In this document: in pieces, positions 44,451-56,652 of the stretch | Position numbering within the stretch: position 1 is the stretch's first letter | Layout: every line of letters starts with the position of its first letter | NCBI GenBank assembly: GCA_003013855.2 | Contig: ML058552.1 | Span: 4,197,501-4,261,500, forward strand | Reading direction: 5' to 3' | DNA from: Liriodendron chinense | Taxonomy: Eukaryota; Streptophyta; Magnoliopsida; Magnoliales; Magnoliaceae | DNA length: 64,000 bases | Position numbers and translations under genes: made by a program | The notes under the pieces: generated by a model | The model's database searches: none | What the model was told of the DNA's origin: nothing | The model's input: only the letters and a program-made list of their open reading frames with translations

Positions 44451-47400
44451 ACATCATGGCTATGAAAATTGGCGGATTATAAGTTTTTTCTATGAAGGAC
44501 TGATTCCATCCATGCGCCAATTTATAGAGATGATGTGTAATGGGGAGTTCATGAATAAGGAAGCTGATGAAGCATGGGATTATCTGGAAGAATTGGCTGA
44601 AAGTGCACAATCTTGGGACACACCTAAACCAACAAATTCCAAGATTGGCCAACAAAAGGAAAAGGGAGGAATGTATGTCCTATCAGAAGAAGATAGCATA
44701 AGTGCACGGTTGGCTAGCCTTACAAGAAAGGTCGAAGCCATGGAATTAAGAAAAGGGGAAACAATCAACTCCACTGAGGTTGAAACTGTTTGTGGAATTT
44801 GTGCTGGAAATCAACATGCTACACCCGATTGTCCCACAATTTCAGCAGTCCAAGGCATTTTACAGGAACAAACAAATGCCATAAACAGTTATCAGCAGCA
44901 ATATGGTGCTCCAAACTCAAACACGTATAATCCTAATTGGAAGAACCATCCCAACTTCAGTTGGAAGAATGGGCCCAATGCAAATACAAACAACACTCCA
45001 AAAGTATCACTAGAAGAGATGTTGGGTGCATTTGTATCAGTCCAGAATGAGCAAAACAAGACAAACTCTCTAAAAATAGATGGGTTCATGCAAGAGCAAT
45101 TGAAATTCAATCAAAACTCAAACCAAGCCATCAATGAATTGAAAACATCTTTGGCTAGAGTTGAAGCTCACCTTAGTGTTAGAGAGAAGGGCACACTCCC
45201 TGCCCAACCTCTTCCTAATCCAAGGACCCAATATGAGATACAAGATGCGAGCTCATCCTCCCATCATACGGAACATGTCCAAGCTATCACCACTTTGAGA
45301 AGTGGGAAAGAAATTGATAAATCCAATCCGGTGAAGGCCCCCAAGCCTAAGGATTCGGAAATTCCCAAAGAGGATGATAGCCCAAACAATATTCCACAAG
45401 AGAAAGAACCGGAAAGACAATACAAGCCAGTTGCCCCATTTCCACAAAGGTTGATTTCACCTAAACCTTTAGATAAAAATCTGGAGATTCTGGAAGTTTT
45501 CAAGCAGGTGAAGATCAACATTCCGCTGTTGGATGCAATAAAACAAATACCATCTTACGCCAAATTTTTAAAGGAATTGTGTACAATCAAAAGGAAACAT
45601 AATGTTCACAACAAAGTGCTTTTGGCTGAGAATTTGAGTGCCATCATCAAACAAGAGGTGCCCCAAAAATACAAAGATCCGGGTAGTCCAACCATATCAT
45701 GCATCATAGGAGACTACCAGATTAAACAAGCCCTACTCGACTTGGGGGCAAGTGTGAATCTCATTCCATACTCGGTCTACGAACAACTTGGGTTAGGTGA
45801 ATTGAAACCCACCAAAACCACACTCCAACTTGCTGATAGATCCATCCGGATACCGAGAGGAATGGTAGAGGATGTCCTAGTTCAAGTTGATAAATTCTAC
45901 TATCCAGTAGATTTTATTGTCTTGGACACACATCCCGTGATAGGCACCGGTACTCAAATTCCTGTCATACTTGGAAGGCCGTTTCTAGCTACCTCAAACG
46001 CCATTATCAATTGTAGAAACGGACTGGTACAAATGTCCTTTGGAAATATGACTCTTGAGCTTAATATATTTGAGTTATGCAAACAACCGCGGGAAGTTGA
46101 TGATGATATCCACGAACTAAACATGATCGAATCATTCGTGGAAGATACAATCCCCTTGTCACTATTTTCCGACCCTTTAGAGGCATGTGTGGCCCATCTC
46201 CATGATATGATTGATAATACAACACAAGAGATGGATGCCATTCTAGATGTGATGCTGGTGCGTGAAAATAAAAGATGGAGGGCCCCAACTGAACCTTTGC
46301 CTATAAATGAGAACAAGGCCCTCCCATCTAACATTAAGGCACCAAAACTCGACCTAAAACCATTGCCAAGTGAGCTAAAATATGTCTATTTAGGTCGAGA
46401 TGAGACATATCCAGTGGTGATTTCTTCCCACTTGGATGAGGAACAAGAGAGTAGGCTAATAGCCACTCTATTAGAGCACAAGAGTGCCATCGGATGGACA
46501 ATTGCGGATCTCAAAGGCATAGACCCACTGATTTGCACTCACCGCATACATCTTGAGGAAAATGCAAAGACATCCCGGCAACCACAAAGACGACTAAATC
46601 CAAATATGAAGGATGTGGTTAAGGCCGAAGTGGTGAAACTATTGGATGTAGGTATCATTTACCCAATATCTGATAGCCAATGGGTGAGCCCAACTCAAGT
46701 GGTGCCAAAGAAATCCGGAATAACCATCATAGCCAATGCCAATAATGAACTCGTACCAACTAGAGTCACTACCGGTTGGAGAATGTGCATTGACTACAGG
46801 AAGCTAAACACTGTCACGAGGAAAGACCACTTCCCCCTACCGTTTGTTGATCAGATTTTAGAACGGTTGGCGGGTCATTCCCACTTTTGCTTTCTTGATG
46901 GCTATTCAGGGTACAACCAAATAGAAATTGCCCGTGAAGATCAAGAAAAGACTACATTCACATGTCCATTCGGTACTTTCGCCTATCGACGAATGCCGTT
47001 TGGACTATGTAATGCCCCTGCCACCTTTCAGCGTTGCATGATGAGCATCTTTTCTGACATGGTGGGGACCATTCTTGAAGTCTTCATGGATGATTTTTCT
47101 GTATTTGGTTGTAACTTTGATGAGTGCCTCAAACACTTGAAATCTGTGCTAAAAAGATGTGAAGAAAAGAACCTTGTACTCAATTGGGAAAAGTGTCACT
47201 TCATGGTTCAAAAGGGAATTGTACTTGGTCACATCGTTTCACAAAATGGAATTGAGGTGGACAAGGCGAAAATTGATCTTATCTCTAACCTCCCACCACC
47301 CAAAAGCATACGAGATATACGGTCCTTTTTAGGACACGCAGGATTTTATAGACGGTTCATAAAGGATTTCAGTTCACTCTCTCGTCCTTTATGCAACCTA

Positions 47401-49251
47401 CTTCAAAAGGAAAATTCATTTGAGTGGAGTGAAGAATGTCAAAAGGCCTTTACCACCCTTAAAGGCATGTTGACATGCGCCCCAATAATGCAACCACCTG
47501 ATTGGAGCCTTCCTTTTGAGATTATGTGCGATGCTAGCGACTATGCTATTGGGGCCGTGTTAGGCCAAAGAAAAGATAAAAAGCCATGTGTTATCTACTA
47601 TGCAAGTAGAACCCTAAACTCAGCCCAGGCAAACTACACCACTACTGAAAAGGAACTTTTAGCAGTAGTTTTTGCCTTGGAAAAGTTTAGATCCTACTTG
47701 ATTGGATCCAAGATCATCGTATTCACCGACCATGCCGCGCTTAAGTATCTTCTCTCTAAGAAGGATGCTAAACCACGGTTATTAAGATGGATCCTCCTAC
47801 TCCAAGAATTCGACTTAGAAATACGTGATAAGAAAGGAGTAGAGAATGTAGTAGCTGACCACCTCTCTCGACTTGTCCTCACTGATTCCCCTGAAACGAC
47901 TGCAATCAATGACATGTTTCCTGATGAACAACTTTTTGCTGTTTCCCAATTGCCATGGTATGCGGACATTGCTAATTATCTTGCTACAGGTACAATTCCT
48001 ACATATTGGAAAAAGCAAGATAAGGATAGATTCTTCTCAGAGGTACGGAAATTTCTATGGGACGACCCATACTTGTTCAAGTATTGTCCCGACCAAATCA
48101 TAAGGAGATGTGTCCCAGATAATGATCAACAAAGTATCATCTCCTTCTGTCATTCTCAAGCCTGTGGTGGCCATTTTTCAGCCAAAAAGACCACAGCGAA
48201 AATTCTGCAATGTGGGTTTTATTGGCCCACCATGTTCAAAGACACACATGAGTTTTGCAAAGCATGTGAACCTTGTCAGAAACTAGGAGGAATCTCCCGT
48301 AGAAATATGATGCCACTTAATCCCATTTTAATTATCGAAATTTTTGATTGTTGGGGCATCGATTTCATGGGCCCATTCCCATCTTCTTTTGGAAATTTAT
48401 ACATCTTACTTGCTGTTGATTATGTCTCCAAATGGGTCGAGGCCATTCCTTGCCGGAATAATGACCATAAAACGGTCATTCGATTTTTAAAAGAAAATAT
48501 TCTTTCCCGGTTTGGAACACCTCGAGTCATCATAAGTGATGGAGGGTCTCACTTTTGCAATCGCCCTTTTGCAGCCTTAATGAAGAAATATGGCGTTACA
48601 CACAAAGTGAGCACTCCCTATCACCCACAAACTAGTGGACAAGCTGAGATATCCAATAGGGAGATTAAACACATTTTGGAGAAAACGGTGAATCCCGATC
48701 GCAAGGATTGGTCACTTCGACTTACCGATGCGCTTTGGGCTTACCGTACTGCCTTTAAAACCCCTATTGGAATGTCTCCCTATAGACTTGTCTATGGGAA
48801 GGCTTGTCACCTACCTGTGGAATTGGAACATAAGGCATATTGGGCTATTAAGAAGATGAATTTCAATTCTGACAAGGCAAGCTCGTTACGCAAACTACAA
48901 TTGAATGAACTTGCAGAAATCCGGAATGACGCTTATGAGAATGCGAGAATTTACAAGGACAAGACAAAGATATTCCATGATAAGAATATTCTTCGCAAGA
49001 CATTCACAATCAACCAAAAAGTCCTTATGTACAATTCTCGCTTACATCTATTTTCGGGAAAACTAAAATCTCGATGGACCGGTCCCTACATTGTGCAAAC
49101 TGTCTATCCGTATGGGACTGTCGAGCTGTTGAATCCGAGGAACGGCAACATTTTCAAAGCAAATGGGCAGCGATTAAAGCCGTTCTTTGAGAATTTTCCT
49201 TCAGAAGGTATGTCCTTACCCCTGAATGATCCTGTGTATCAGGATGATTGA
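43804..49251 (+). CDS. Athila gag-pol polyprotein, uninterrupted (1815 aa)
   Basis: One frame encodes all proteins for LTR retrotransposition. Gag: RTLRDFLQP, FHGLDSESAYQHFREFDEV, FFPFTLKDKAKGWLYALRPR; zinc knuckle CGICAGNQHATPDC (C330, C333, H338, C343). Protease: LLDLGASVN with Asp 646, then VILGRPFLAT. RT: WRMCIDYRKLN from residue 992, FMDD at 1094-1097 (Athila form of YVDD). RNase H: CDAS with Asp 1243, TEKELLAVV. Integrase: zinc-binding HSQACGGHF...CKACEPC; Asp 1520, Asp 1579, Glu 1615 (35 residues between the last two), then a C-terminal GPY-type module (RWTGPYIV). First Met at 43804; an in-frame Met at 43924 (MATNQPNP) may be the true start. All key residues are present, so it may be active. 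Confidence 0.96.
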
Positions 49252-50389
49252 TCTCCTAGTCTGATGGAGGTATAGAGTAGTTAGGATTAGGACTTTGCTG
49301 CTTTTGTTTTCGTTTTCATAGGTTTGTTAGAAGGAGGAAGATTTCCAATGTTCACTCTCTCAGGTAATATCATTCCTCACTCCCTTTTATTTTCAAATTG
49401 CTCTCATGTTTTGCTCATTGCGCATCTTTTACATTGAGGACAATGCACGATTTGGTTGGGGGGTGTAGGACCGCTTGGATGAATCCAGCATTTTGCAACA
49501 TCTCAAGCAATTATGTGGAAATTTTTCGATTTTTTTTCAAAAATTCGAAACTCTTTTGGAAAACATTGGTTCTATGCATTCGAGTTGATATGAGCATAAG
49601 AGGAGGAGATATGAAGTGTATAAGGCTGGATGTCTGGAATCTCTCATTGCATAATGGTTTTATATGAGAACTCCCCTATTTTTGTGATTGATAGAAAATC
49701 TGAACACTTTTACACCTAGTTCACATTACACGATTTTCATGAGTTGAAGGGATTATGTGATTTAGGGATGAGTTAGACTTTGAATTAAGGTATTGAGAAA
49801 TCAGGCCGGGGTACTTTGTCCATCCTTGTCCATGGGAAAATAATGAAAGATATGGATTTCTAAAAATCCTATCTAATTTAAAAAGAAAAAGGAAAAGGAA
49901 GGATGAAATTGGGAATGTGGAAAAACGGTGGAAAATTCCGATTAGGGCTACCTACTACCAGCCGGGGGATGGTCTACCCGTAACCAAAGCCGGAAATGGG
50001 ACGTAGTGTGAAAGTCGTCGGAAGGACGGTAAGGCAATTTCCTGTCATTGGCTTGATGTGGCTCTATGTACCTTGAGTTCTATAGTCTAGTTAATCTATG
50101 AAGAAGATAATCCTAGAAACTCGTGGAATGAATTTTCACTACCCACACTAGGATGAATTTGTTCAATTTCCTCTATTTATCAACCAATTAGTGGGAATCT
50201 CATATGAATGCCTATCATGTCTTGAGGATTTATGGTGTCAACCTTTGACGCCTAATTTCTCTGAATCTTACACTTATGAACCCTGGAATGTATAGAAGGA
50301 TGGTTTCTGAAAGAGAGTTGAGTTTAGAAGAATGAGATTAGCTTCACGCATGTTTTGCTCGGGACTAGCAAAATGCTGGTTGGGGGGTG
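49252..50389 (+). other. Athila 3' spacer with two G-rich tracts, no env
   Basis: No long ORF, so the env-like gene found in some Athila elements is missing. GGTTGGGGGGTGT occurs twice: near 49456-49468, and at about 50379-50391 just before the 3' LTR, where it should be the polypurine tract for plus-strand priming. The first copy could be an extra or former tract. Confidence 0.7.
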
Positions 50390-52013
50390 TGTTGAGCTCT
50401 TAATTATGCATATTCTAACCCCAATTCATCACTCATTGTGCAAGGTTTGTATGGTTTGGAAGCTAATTCAATGCATGTTGTGTGACTACAGGATTGAGGA
50501 TGGACTCTACTCAATTGAAGATATAATGAGCTCATTTGGAACCATTCTAATAAAGAAAGAAAGAACTAAAGAAGAAAAGGAAGCAGAAGGAAGAAAAAAT
50601 GCAAGAAGAAAAGAGGGCTGACCGGTCGTGACCGGTCGGCCAAGGAAGCTAGACCGGTCAGTGACCGGTCAGCCATGCACATTGGGAATCTACTGAAGAC
50701 ATCCGACCGGTCATGACCGGTCGGACATGACTACTGGAACAGGAGTGAGGACGTCCGACCGGTCATGACCGGTCGGACATGATTGCTGGACCAATATTGA
50801 ATGAGGCCGACCGGTCATGACCGGTCGGCCATACTTGCTGGAACGTCAATGTAGACGTCCGACCGGTCATGACCGGTCGGCCATGCTTGCTGGAATGAAT
50901 GTGTATTGAGGCCGACCGGTCGTGACCGGTCGGCCATGCGTACTGAGTTAGAAATTTCTAATTTCATCCCGATTTTCTCTGCGCTGCGTAAGTGTTACGC
51001 AAGTTCTCGATTCTTCCGAAGTTGTGGAGCTTTCAGACTATAAAAGGACACCTAGGGATCGTTCCTAGGGCATCCTAGAAGGGTTCAAGCGAGGTTGGAG
51101 GCTGTGGAAGTGAAGATTGGAGTTTCACAACTCCTTTTGGTTTGCTTTGCTGTTTTCATGTTTTTTAGAGTTGTTTCATGTTTCCTTGGATCATGAGCAG
51201 CTAAACCTCTTAGCTAGGGCTAAGAGGTGAAGCTTGTAGTGTATCCAAGATGTTTTAATTCGTAGTTAAGTGGTTTTCAGTTTGGAATTCATGATTATGA
51301 ACTAAGGTTTGAAGTTTATACAAGTTTTTAAGTAATTTCTCTTAGTCTTGTGATGACTCATGGATGTTTGGATGAATTACTTATCTTCTTAATTTGTTTG
51401 CAACGGTCTAGACCTGTATGATCCGAGGAATTGGAGTGCGCTCTAGTACCAAGCTCTTCATAAAGGGACTTCATGCCAAAGTTCTAGTTTTGGTTGATTA
51501 TCTGAAATATGTATGGACTGTGCATATAATTTGAATCCAGTTCAAATCATGATCTAGCCTTGTCTTGTGAGAAGACTTGAGGATGGTTATGATTGGGAAT
51601 TGGACCTATAGAAAAGGTGAATGACCTATGCAATGAGCATGCTCAGATCAGCCTAGAGTTGAGTGAACTTTATGCACAGAACTTACATGTTACAGACTTC
51701 TGGTTTAACAGTTCTATCATCCGATTAGATAGACCTGACTGGTGATTCTAATTGAGAGAATGGGAAATCACAGCGGATTGAACATCGAGGATTGCTACAA
51801 GTGAATCCTCGAACCCCTAGTGCCTTCTTATAATTGTTTACATTCAATTTAGCTTAAACTGTTAATCACACACATTCTATTCAAACTTTGATTGTTAGCT
51901 TCAATAGAAACTTGTGGATGAGTTTGTGACATCCTACATAAGTCCCTGTGGATCGACCTCGGTATTACCGAGTTTATTACTACATCGCAACCCTACACTT
52001 GGGGAAGCGAACA
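50390..52013 (+). repeat. Athila 3' LTR (1624 bp)
   Basis: Same length and ends as the 5' LTR. Palindrome array at 50618-50933, TATAAAA at 51039-51045. Followed by GTCAG and the interrupted antisense ORF. Confidence 0.97.
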
Positions 52014-52959
52014 GTCAGCACGCCAGTTGTCCCCAGAAACACGAGAGTTCCGCTGACGATTTTGCTGATGCCAGTACATGTGGCGATACAAAGGCGGCTC
52101 AATGTCATCCCGTATCCTTGGCGCGAGGTGGGCAAAATGGTCATAAAAGCAAGTCTGGGCAAGGGCACACCTAACGATCAGAGAAAGAAAGAAGACAAAT
52201 GTCTCCAAGGAAGGTTAAAGAAGAGTACCTCAATGACAGGCCAGAAACCTATCAAGGACCGGCTATTCTGAGAGGTCTTATCCAAATCTTAGAAAACATG
52301 AGTCAAGATAGCCCCGTTCCAATTGTAGGGATGATGAAGATCCTTAACCAAACGAAGAAATTTAGGATCGATCCTCTCGTTCGCGTGACAGAAAAGGAAG
52401 GACCCGAAGGCGTAAGCAATCATGGCCTGTGCTTTGTGGAGAGCCTCTAGCTCGGTAGTAGGGGTGACGGTAGCAAAGGTGTTGTAGAACCATCGCATTT
52501 TTACTTGATGGCCCTGGAATTCATCTTCAGGTGGGACGTCACCGACAAGCCGTAGCCAGTCAGTAGAAATGATGGGAGCAAGAGAGCCAACTTGGGGAAT
52601 AACTGCCCCATGAAATGGAAAGCCGATTTGCATATATATATATATATATCCAGGGGAGTTATTCCCCACTAGCCACAAGGGAGTTGAAAGGTGTGGGTCT
52701 CATCCCGCCACCTCTCGCAAAGAGCCGCAAGCAACATGCAATTGGCACTATTATTATGGAAGCGCAAGGTAAGGAGGCCAGCAAAAGGAGTGTCAGCCAG
52801 AACTCGTTCAAGCAAAGGCTGTGGGTGTTTCACCCAGTTATCCCAATGATCTCTGGTACCTTGACCCTTGATGGAGGGAAGAGGTTGGTGCTCCTGAGCC
52901 AAGGAACACATATGGGTCCCTCGGCAGATAATGAAGGCTGGATCATCCTCATCAATCAC
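52014..52959 (-). pseudogene. Antisense plant-mobile-domain (MAIN-like) ORF, N-terminal half
   Basis: Two minus-strand frames. 52959-52669 has LLERVLADTPFAGLLTL and ERWRDETHTFQLPCG, the start block of plant mobile domains (usually ERWRPETHTFHLPCGE). 52678-52289 continues with PIISTDWLRLVGDVPPEDE, MRWFYNTFATVTPTTELEAL, QAMIAYAFGSFLFC and RLVKDLHHPYNWNGAILTHV, matching the later PMD blocks. The frames are broken near 52660 beside an (AT)9 run (52632-52649), and a third frame (52208-51993) runs into the Athila insertion. PMD proteins act in plant gene silencing and growth and are also carried by transposons; here the role is unknown. Confidence 0.7.
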
Positions 52960-55530
52960 CCGACGTCCTCTTGTACTGTCCGCTATTGAATCTTACAAGC
53001 TTGGCAAGGTAAGTCCCTATCCTTTATCCGTTAAAATCCAAATTATCATCCAGGAAACCCATGGGATTGGGCTCACATTCAAATACAAAATTCAAAGTCC
53101 GACTCCATGTGTTACCTAGGATATGTGTTGGGCCCATTAAAGAAAGCAAGGCCCACCTTAAAGAAGGTTGCATGTCATGCCTTAGGCAAGGAAAGTCCAT
53201 CATCCAAGGACACACTTTGGACAACAAATGCACTCAAGTGCCATGAGATCAACAAGGGATAAGAATCCTACTTCACATGAGAAGTCCCTCTTCAAAGTCC
53301 ATATGTGGCCAAGGATTGATCCACTTTTTATACCAAGGCCATGATTCTCATTTAAGATGTTTCCATCTTTTTACACATGTACATGGACAAGTGGGGAATA
53401 GGAAGGAAATGGGCCCCCAAGAGCAACCTAAATGCCTCATCTCAATGGATTGAAGGGAGCACATAGCCCACTTAAAGAACATGAGGACCCATTCAATGGG
53501 TTAGCCATGGGCACCCCTATGTGCATCATCTTGATGAACGTTTTGACTATGAGAGTACAACATGACGGTCTACCCACAAACATATGAATCAAAGAAGCTA
53601 ATGGTAAAAAATTTGATGCACATAGCCCACATGAAGAATCAAAGTTAGAAATGCCCATGAAAGGACAAGTTTGGGCAACTTATGTGCACCAATTTCTTTA
53701 CAAAAAAGGGGGACCATTTGAGCACAAGAGGGCATGGCTTGATGAGTCACCCAACCATCATGAAAATGGCTAAGAATGATATACATAGCCCACTTGAAGA
53801 TCAAAATCCAAAATGCCCCAAAGCATGGGACAAAATTGGGCAACTTATGGGTATCATTCTTTCTCACAAAAAAAAATCACTCATCTTTGAGAATGATAGT
53901 GGATGACCCACCAAACACTCCAAGAGAAGTTCGAGAAGCTATGGTTGCATGGATAACTCACTTGAAGAAGAATCATCCATTTGAGATTGATAACATTAAA
54001 GGAAACTCTTGGAAACCACTTTCCTACTACAAGAAAAAAACCATTTGAATTTAGTGAGATTGTTGAAACAACTCACTCATGGGACTTGTAGATGATCAAA
54101 TAACTCAAGTCCTCCATCCATCAAAAGAAAAAGCATGAAAAGAAAAAATCCTACATGAACAAAGTGTAGTGGTGCACACATGGTCCAAAGAAATCTAAGT
54201 TTCAATGAGGGCCCAAAAGCCCATCCATATGGAAAAATTCTAAGGAACCCACCACACTTTGTGAACAAGGATGTACATTATAATCAAGAAATGGTGGAAG
54301 ATTTGGGCTAATTGACCACAAGGGCCCAATTAAGAAATCTAGCCCACTTGAAGATCCAAGTGAAGAATGGGCTAGTCACCTTTGTCCATACACATGTGAA
54401 GAAAGATGGGGCCACCCAAAGTGAGCCCCATGAGCCCAAAACTTGAGGTGGGCCCTACCATTCCCATGGGCCCAAACCTTGAAAAGAAGATGGGAAAGAA
54501 AAGAAAAAGTTCTAAGGAAAAATGACAAGGGCAAGAAAGCATGAGGGAACCCAAAACGAAGTGTTGGGCCCATCAAGTACACCAAGGGCCATGACTTCAC
54601 TTTGAGCCCATTTGATACATATGAAAAGAGGCCCAACTCTCATGAAGAAAGATAGGATATTTTGCCATGCACACTTGATGGACATGACAAAATTACCCTT
54701 TACATACACATGAAGGGAGTGTGAAAGAAGAAAAGAAAGAATGAAATGGAAGCTTGCAATGTCCTTCTCCATGCACCACCTTTAAAAGAGATTGGAGATC
54801 TAGAAAAATGCCAAAAATACTTGGTCCCACCTTCACTTCTTTTGGAATAGCTACATGGAGAAAAGAAAAGAGTCATGAGAAGAGACAATGAAGAAGGAAA
54901 AAGACAAGAGAGAAAGGGAATGGTCCATACCTTTACCACTCACCAAAGGGGACCACCTTGCTGTCCCAAAGCTTCACTAAGGCCCACCACTTGAAAAGAG
55001 CAAAGAACCACCAAAAGAGAGAGAAAAACTTGAAGAAAGAGAGAGTATGAGAGAGAGAAAAGAGAGATTGCACGTTGGAGGGGCCAAGGGTACCCCATGT
55101 TATATAGAAAAGGGGAGTGCACCCCTTTACTCGACCCTTTGGAAAGACCAGTGGGTAGAGACGGTCCGGGCGGCACCCAGGGGGCCGTCCTCCCTCCCAC
55201 CTACTTGAAACGACTCCTCACCCTCTCTCCTTGGGAAGAACTCCTCCTTGGGAAGGGTGGTTGTAAGTGAATCTTGTACCTCCATGTAAGAATGAAGTGA
55301 TGGAAGAGAAGGATGAGAAAAAGTAAGGAATCTCACCAAAACCTCAAAGATGAGATTTTGGTGAGAAATTGGCTTGATGATGTGGAAAAGGTTCCATGGA
55401 ATTTTCAAGAAAAAGAAAAAAAATTGACTTGGTCAAATAATGATCTCAACCATCCAAAGTCATGATCTGATGATCTGAACCATTCTAAGAAGAATCCCCG
55501 GAATCTCCAACCTTGATTGCTGCTTGCTTG
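52960..55530. other. Flank of the antisense ORF with degenerate repeats
   Basis: No gene. A degenerate ~160-bp direct repeat has CATAGCCCAC(T/A)(T)GAAG landmarks at about 53464, 53626 and 53784, two of them followed by TTGGGCAACTTATG. On the minus strand, GGGCGGC...GCCGCCC near 55156-55185 and a TATATAA at about 55097-55103 look like a promoter facing the antisense ORF. A GA-rich run lies at 55015-55070. Several overlapping hydrophobic minus frames look like chance. Confidence 0.45.
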
Positions 55531-55534
55531 TACA

Positions 55535-56290
55535 GTTTTGTGGTCCGAAGACCTTAAACTACGTCGGGATCAAGATCCTAAGGGATTTTTAATAAAAATG
55601 GGCATCGATCTCAACCATTAAAATCAGAATTGATGACTCAGAACACTTTTCAAAATCACAAAAATATATCACCAGTCTCACTACATAAGTTGTGGTCCGA
55701 AGACCTTAAACTACGTCGGGATCAAGATCCCGAGGGACTCTTTAAATAAAAATCGGTAATAGTCTAGATCGTTCGAATCAAGATCTGCTGACACCAGACA
55801 TTTTCCAAAAATAAAAAAATGTGTTGCCCTATTCTGTACAAAGTTTTGGTCCGAAGACCTTAAACTACATCAGGAACGACATCCCGAGAGATTTCCAATA
55901 AAAACCAGTGTTAATCTTGATCGCTCAAATTGAGATTTAATAGCCTAGAACATTTCAAAAAATCACAAAAAGAATGTATTTTCACCATGTACATATTTTT
56001 TGGTCCGAAGACCTTAAACTACATTGGGATTAGTTTCTCGAGGGACCTCTCTCGCTTTCAATAAAAACTGGCATCGGCCTCGACCGCTCGGATCAAGGTT
56101 CGATAACCTGGATCATTTTCAAAATACCAAAAAGATTTTGAGCTTTCCATAAAAACCAGTATCAATCTCAATCACTTGAGTTGAAGTCTGGAACCTTTTA
56201 AAAAAAAAAAAATTTTAGCATCAATTTCAACTGCACAAATTCATCCCCAGCGGTCCGAAGACCTAAAAATACACTGGGATTAACTTCTCG
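55535..56290. repeat. ~153-bp tandem repeat with two hairpin motifs, five copies
   Basis: GGTCCGAAGACC starts at 55542, 55694, 55848, 56002 and 56252 (spacing 152, 154, 154, 250; a degraded unit fills the last gap). Each is followed by TTAAACTAC(G/A)T and, in copies 1-2, CGGGATCAAGATCC(C/T). GGTC/GACC and CGGGATC/GATCCCG can fold as hairpins. Between them AATAAAAA(T/C) and CATTTTC(C)AAAA segments recur. Confidence 0.85.
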
Positions 56291-56652
56291 GAGCTTTCTT
56301 TCCCAACCTGTTCCGGACATGGCTGACAGTTGATCGTACGGGTGTCCATAATCTTTTAAACAGGTAAAAGCTGAGGCGGGTAGAACCCCGTAATCCTGTT
56401 CATGTTGAACGCACCGTGATAGACAACCTTGATTTGGAGGTCGCTGTTGAATCTGACGGATGTTCCCTGTTCCTAAAACTCATGAATGGGATTAAGGCAG
56501 TTGGGAGGTGGAGCGCACCCTCACGGAATTGTGAGCAACGTAAGGCCCCAAACTGGATTGACAAAGGGAAATGTGAGGATGTGGCTCATTTTGTGGCCAA
56601 AGGAGTCCGTCGAACGATATGTGGTCTATGTGCATTGCACATGAGGAACAGG
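56291..56652. other. Unassigned sequence next to the gag-only element
   Basis: A 79-codon plus frame at 56416-56655 resembles nothing I know. The frame runs into the LTR of the next element. Composition differs from the AT-rich array before it. Confidence 0.4.

Larger units (their letters stand above)
41609..52013 (+). mobile_element. Complete Athila-lineage Ty3/gypsy element, apparently intact
   Basis: 10405 bp, bounded by a perfect 5-bp duplication GTCAG (41604-41608 and 52014-52018). Two LTRs of exactly 1624 bp differ at three positions that I could see (41708/50489, 41989/50770, 42252/51033, all C/T). tRNA-Asp-type primer-binding site, one 1815-codon gag-pol frame, and a G-rich tract before the 3' LTR. 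No env-like ORF in the 1.1 kb after pol. It split an antisense ORF and is among the youngest insertions in the window. Confidence 0.97.

Noticed and set aside
53437..55408. Several minus-strand ORFs of 60-93 codons
   Set aside because: Mutually overlapping, built on degenerate repeats, with no recognisable motif.
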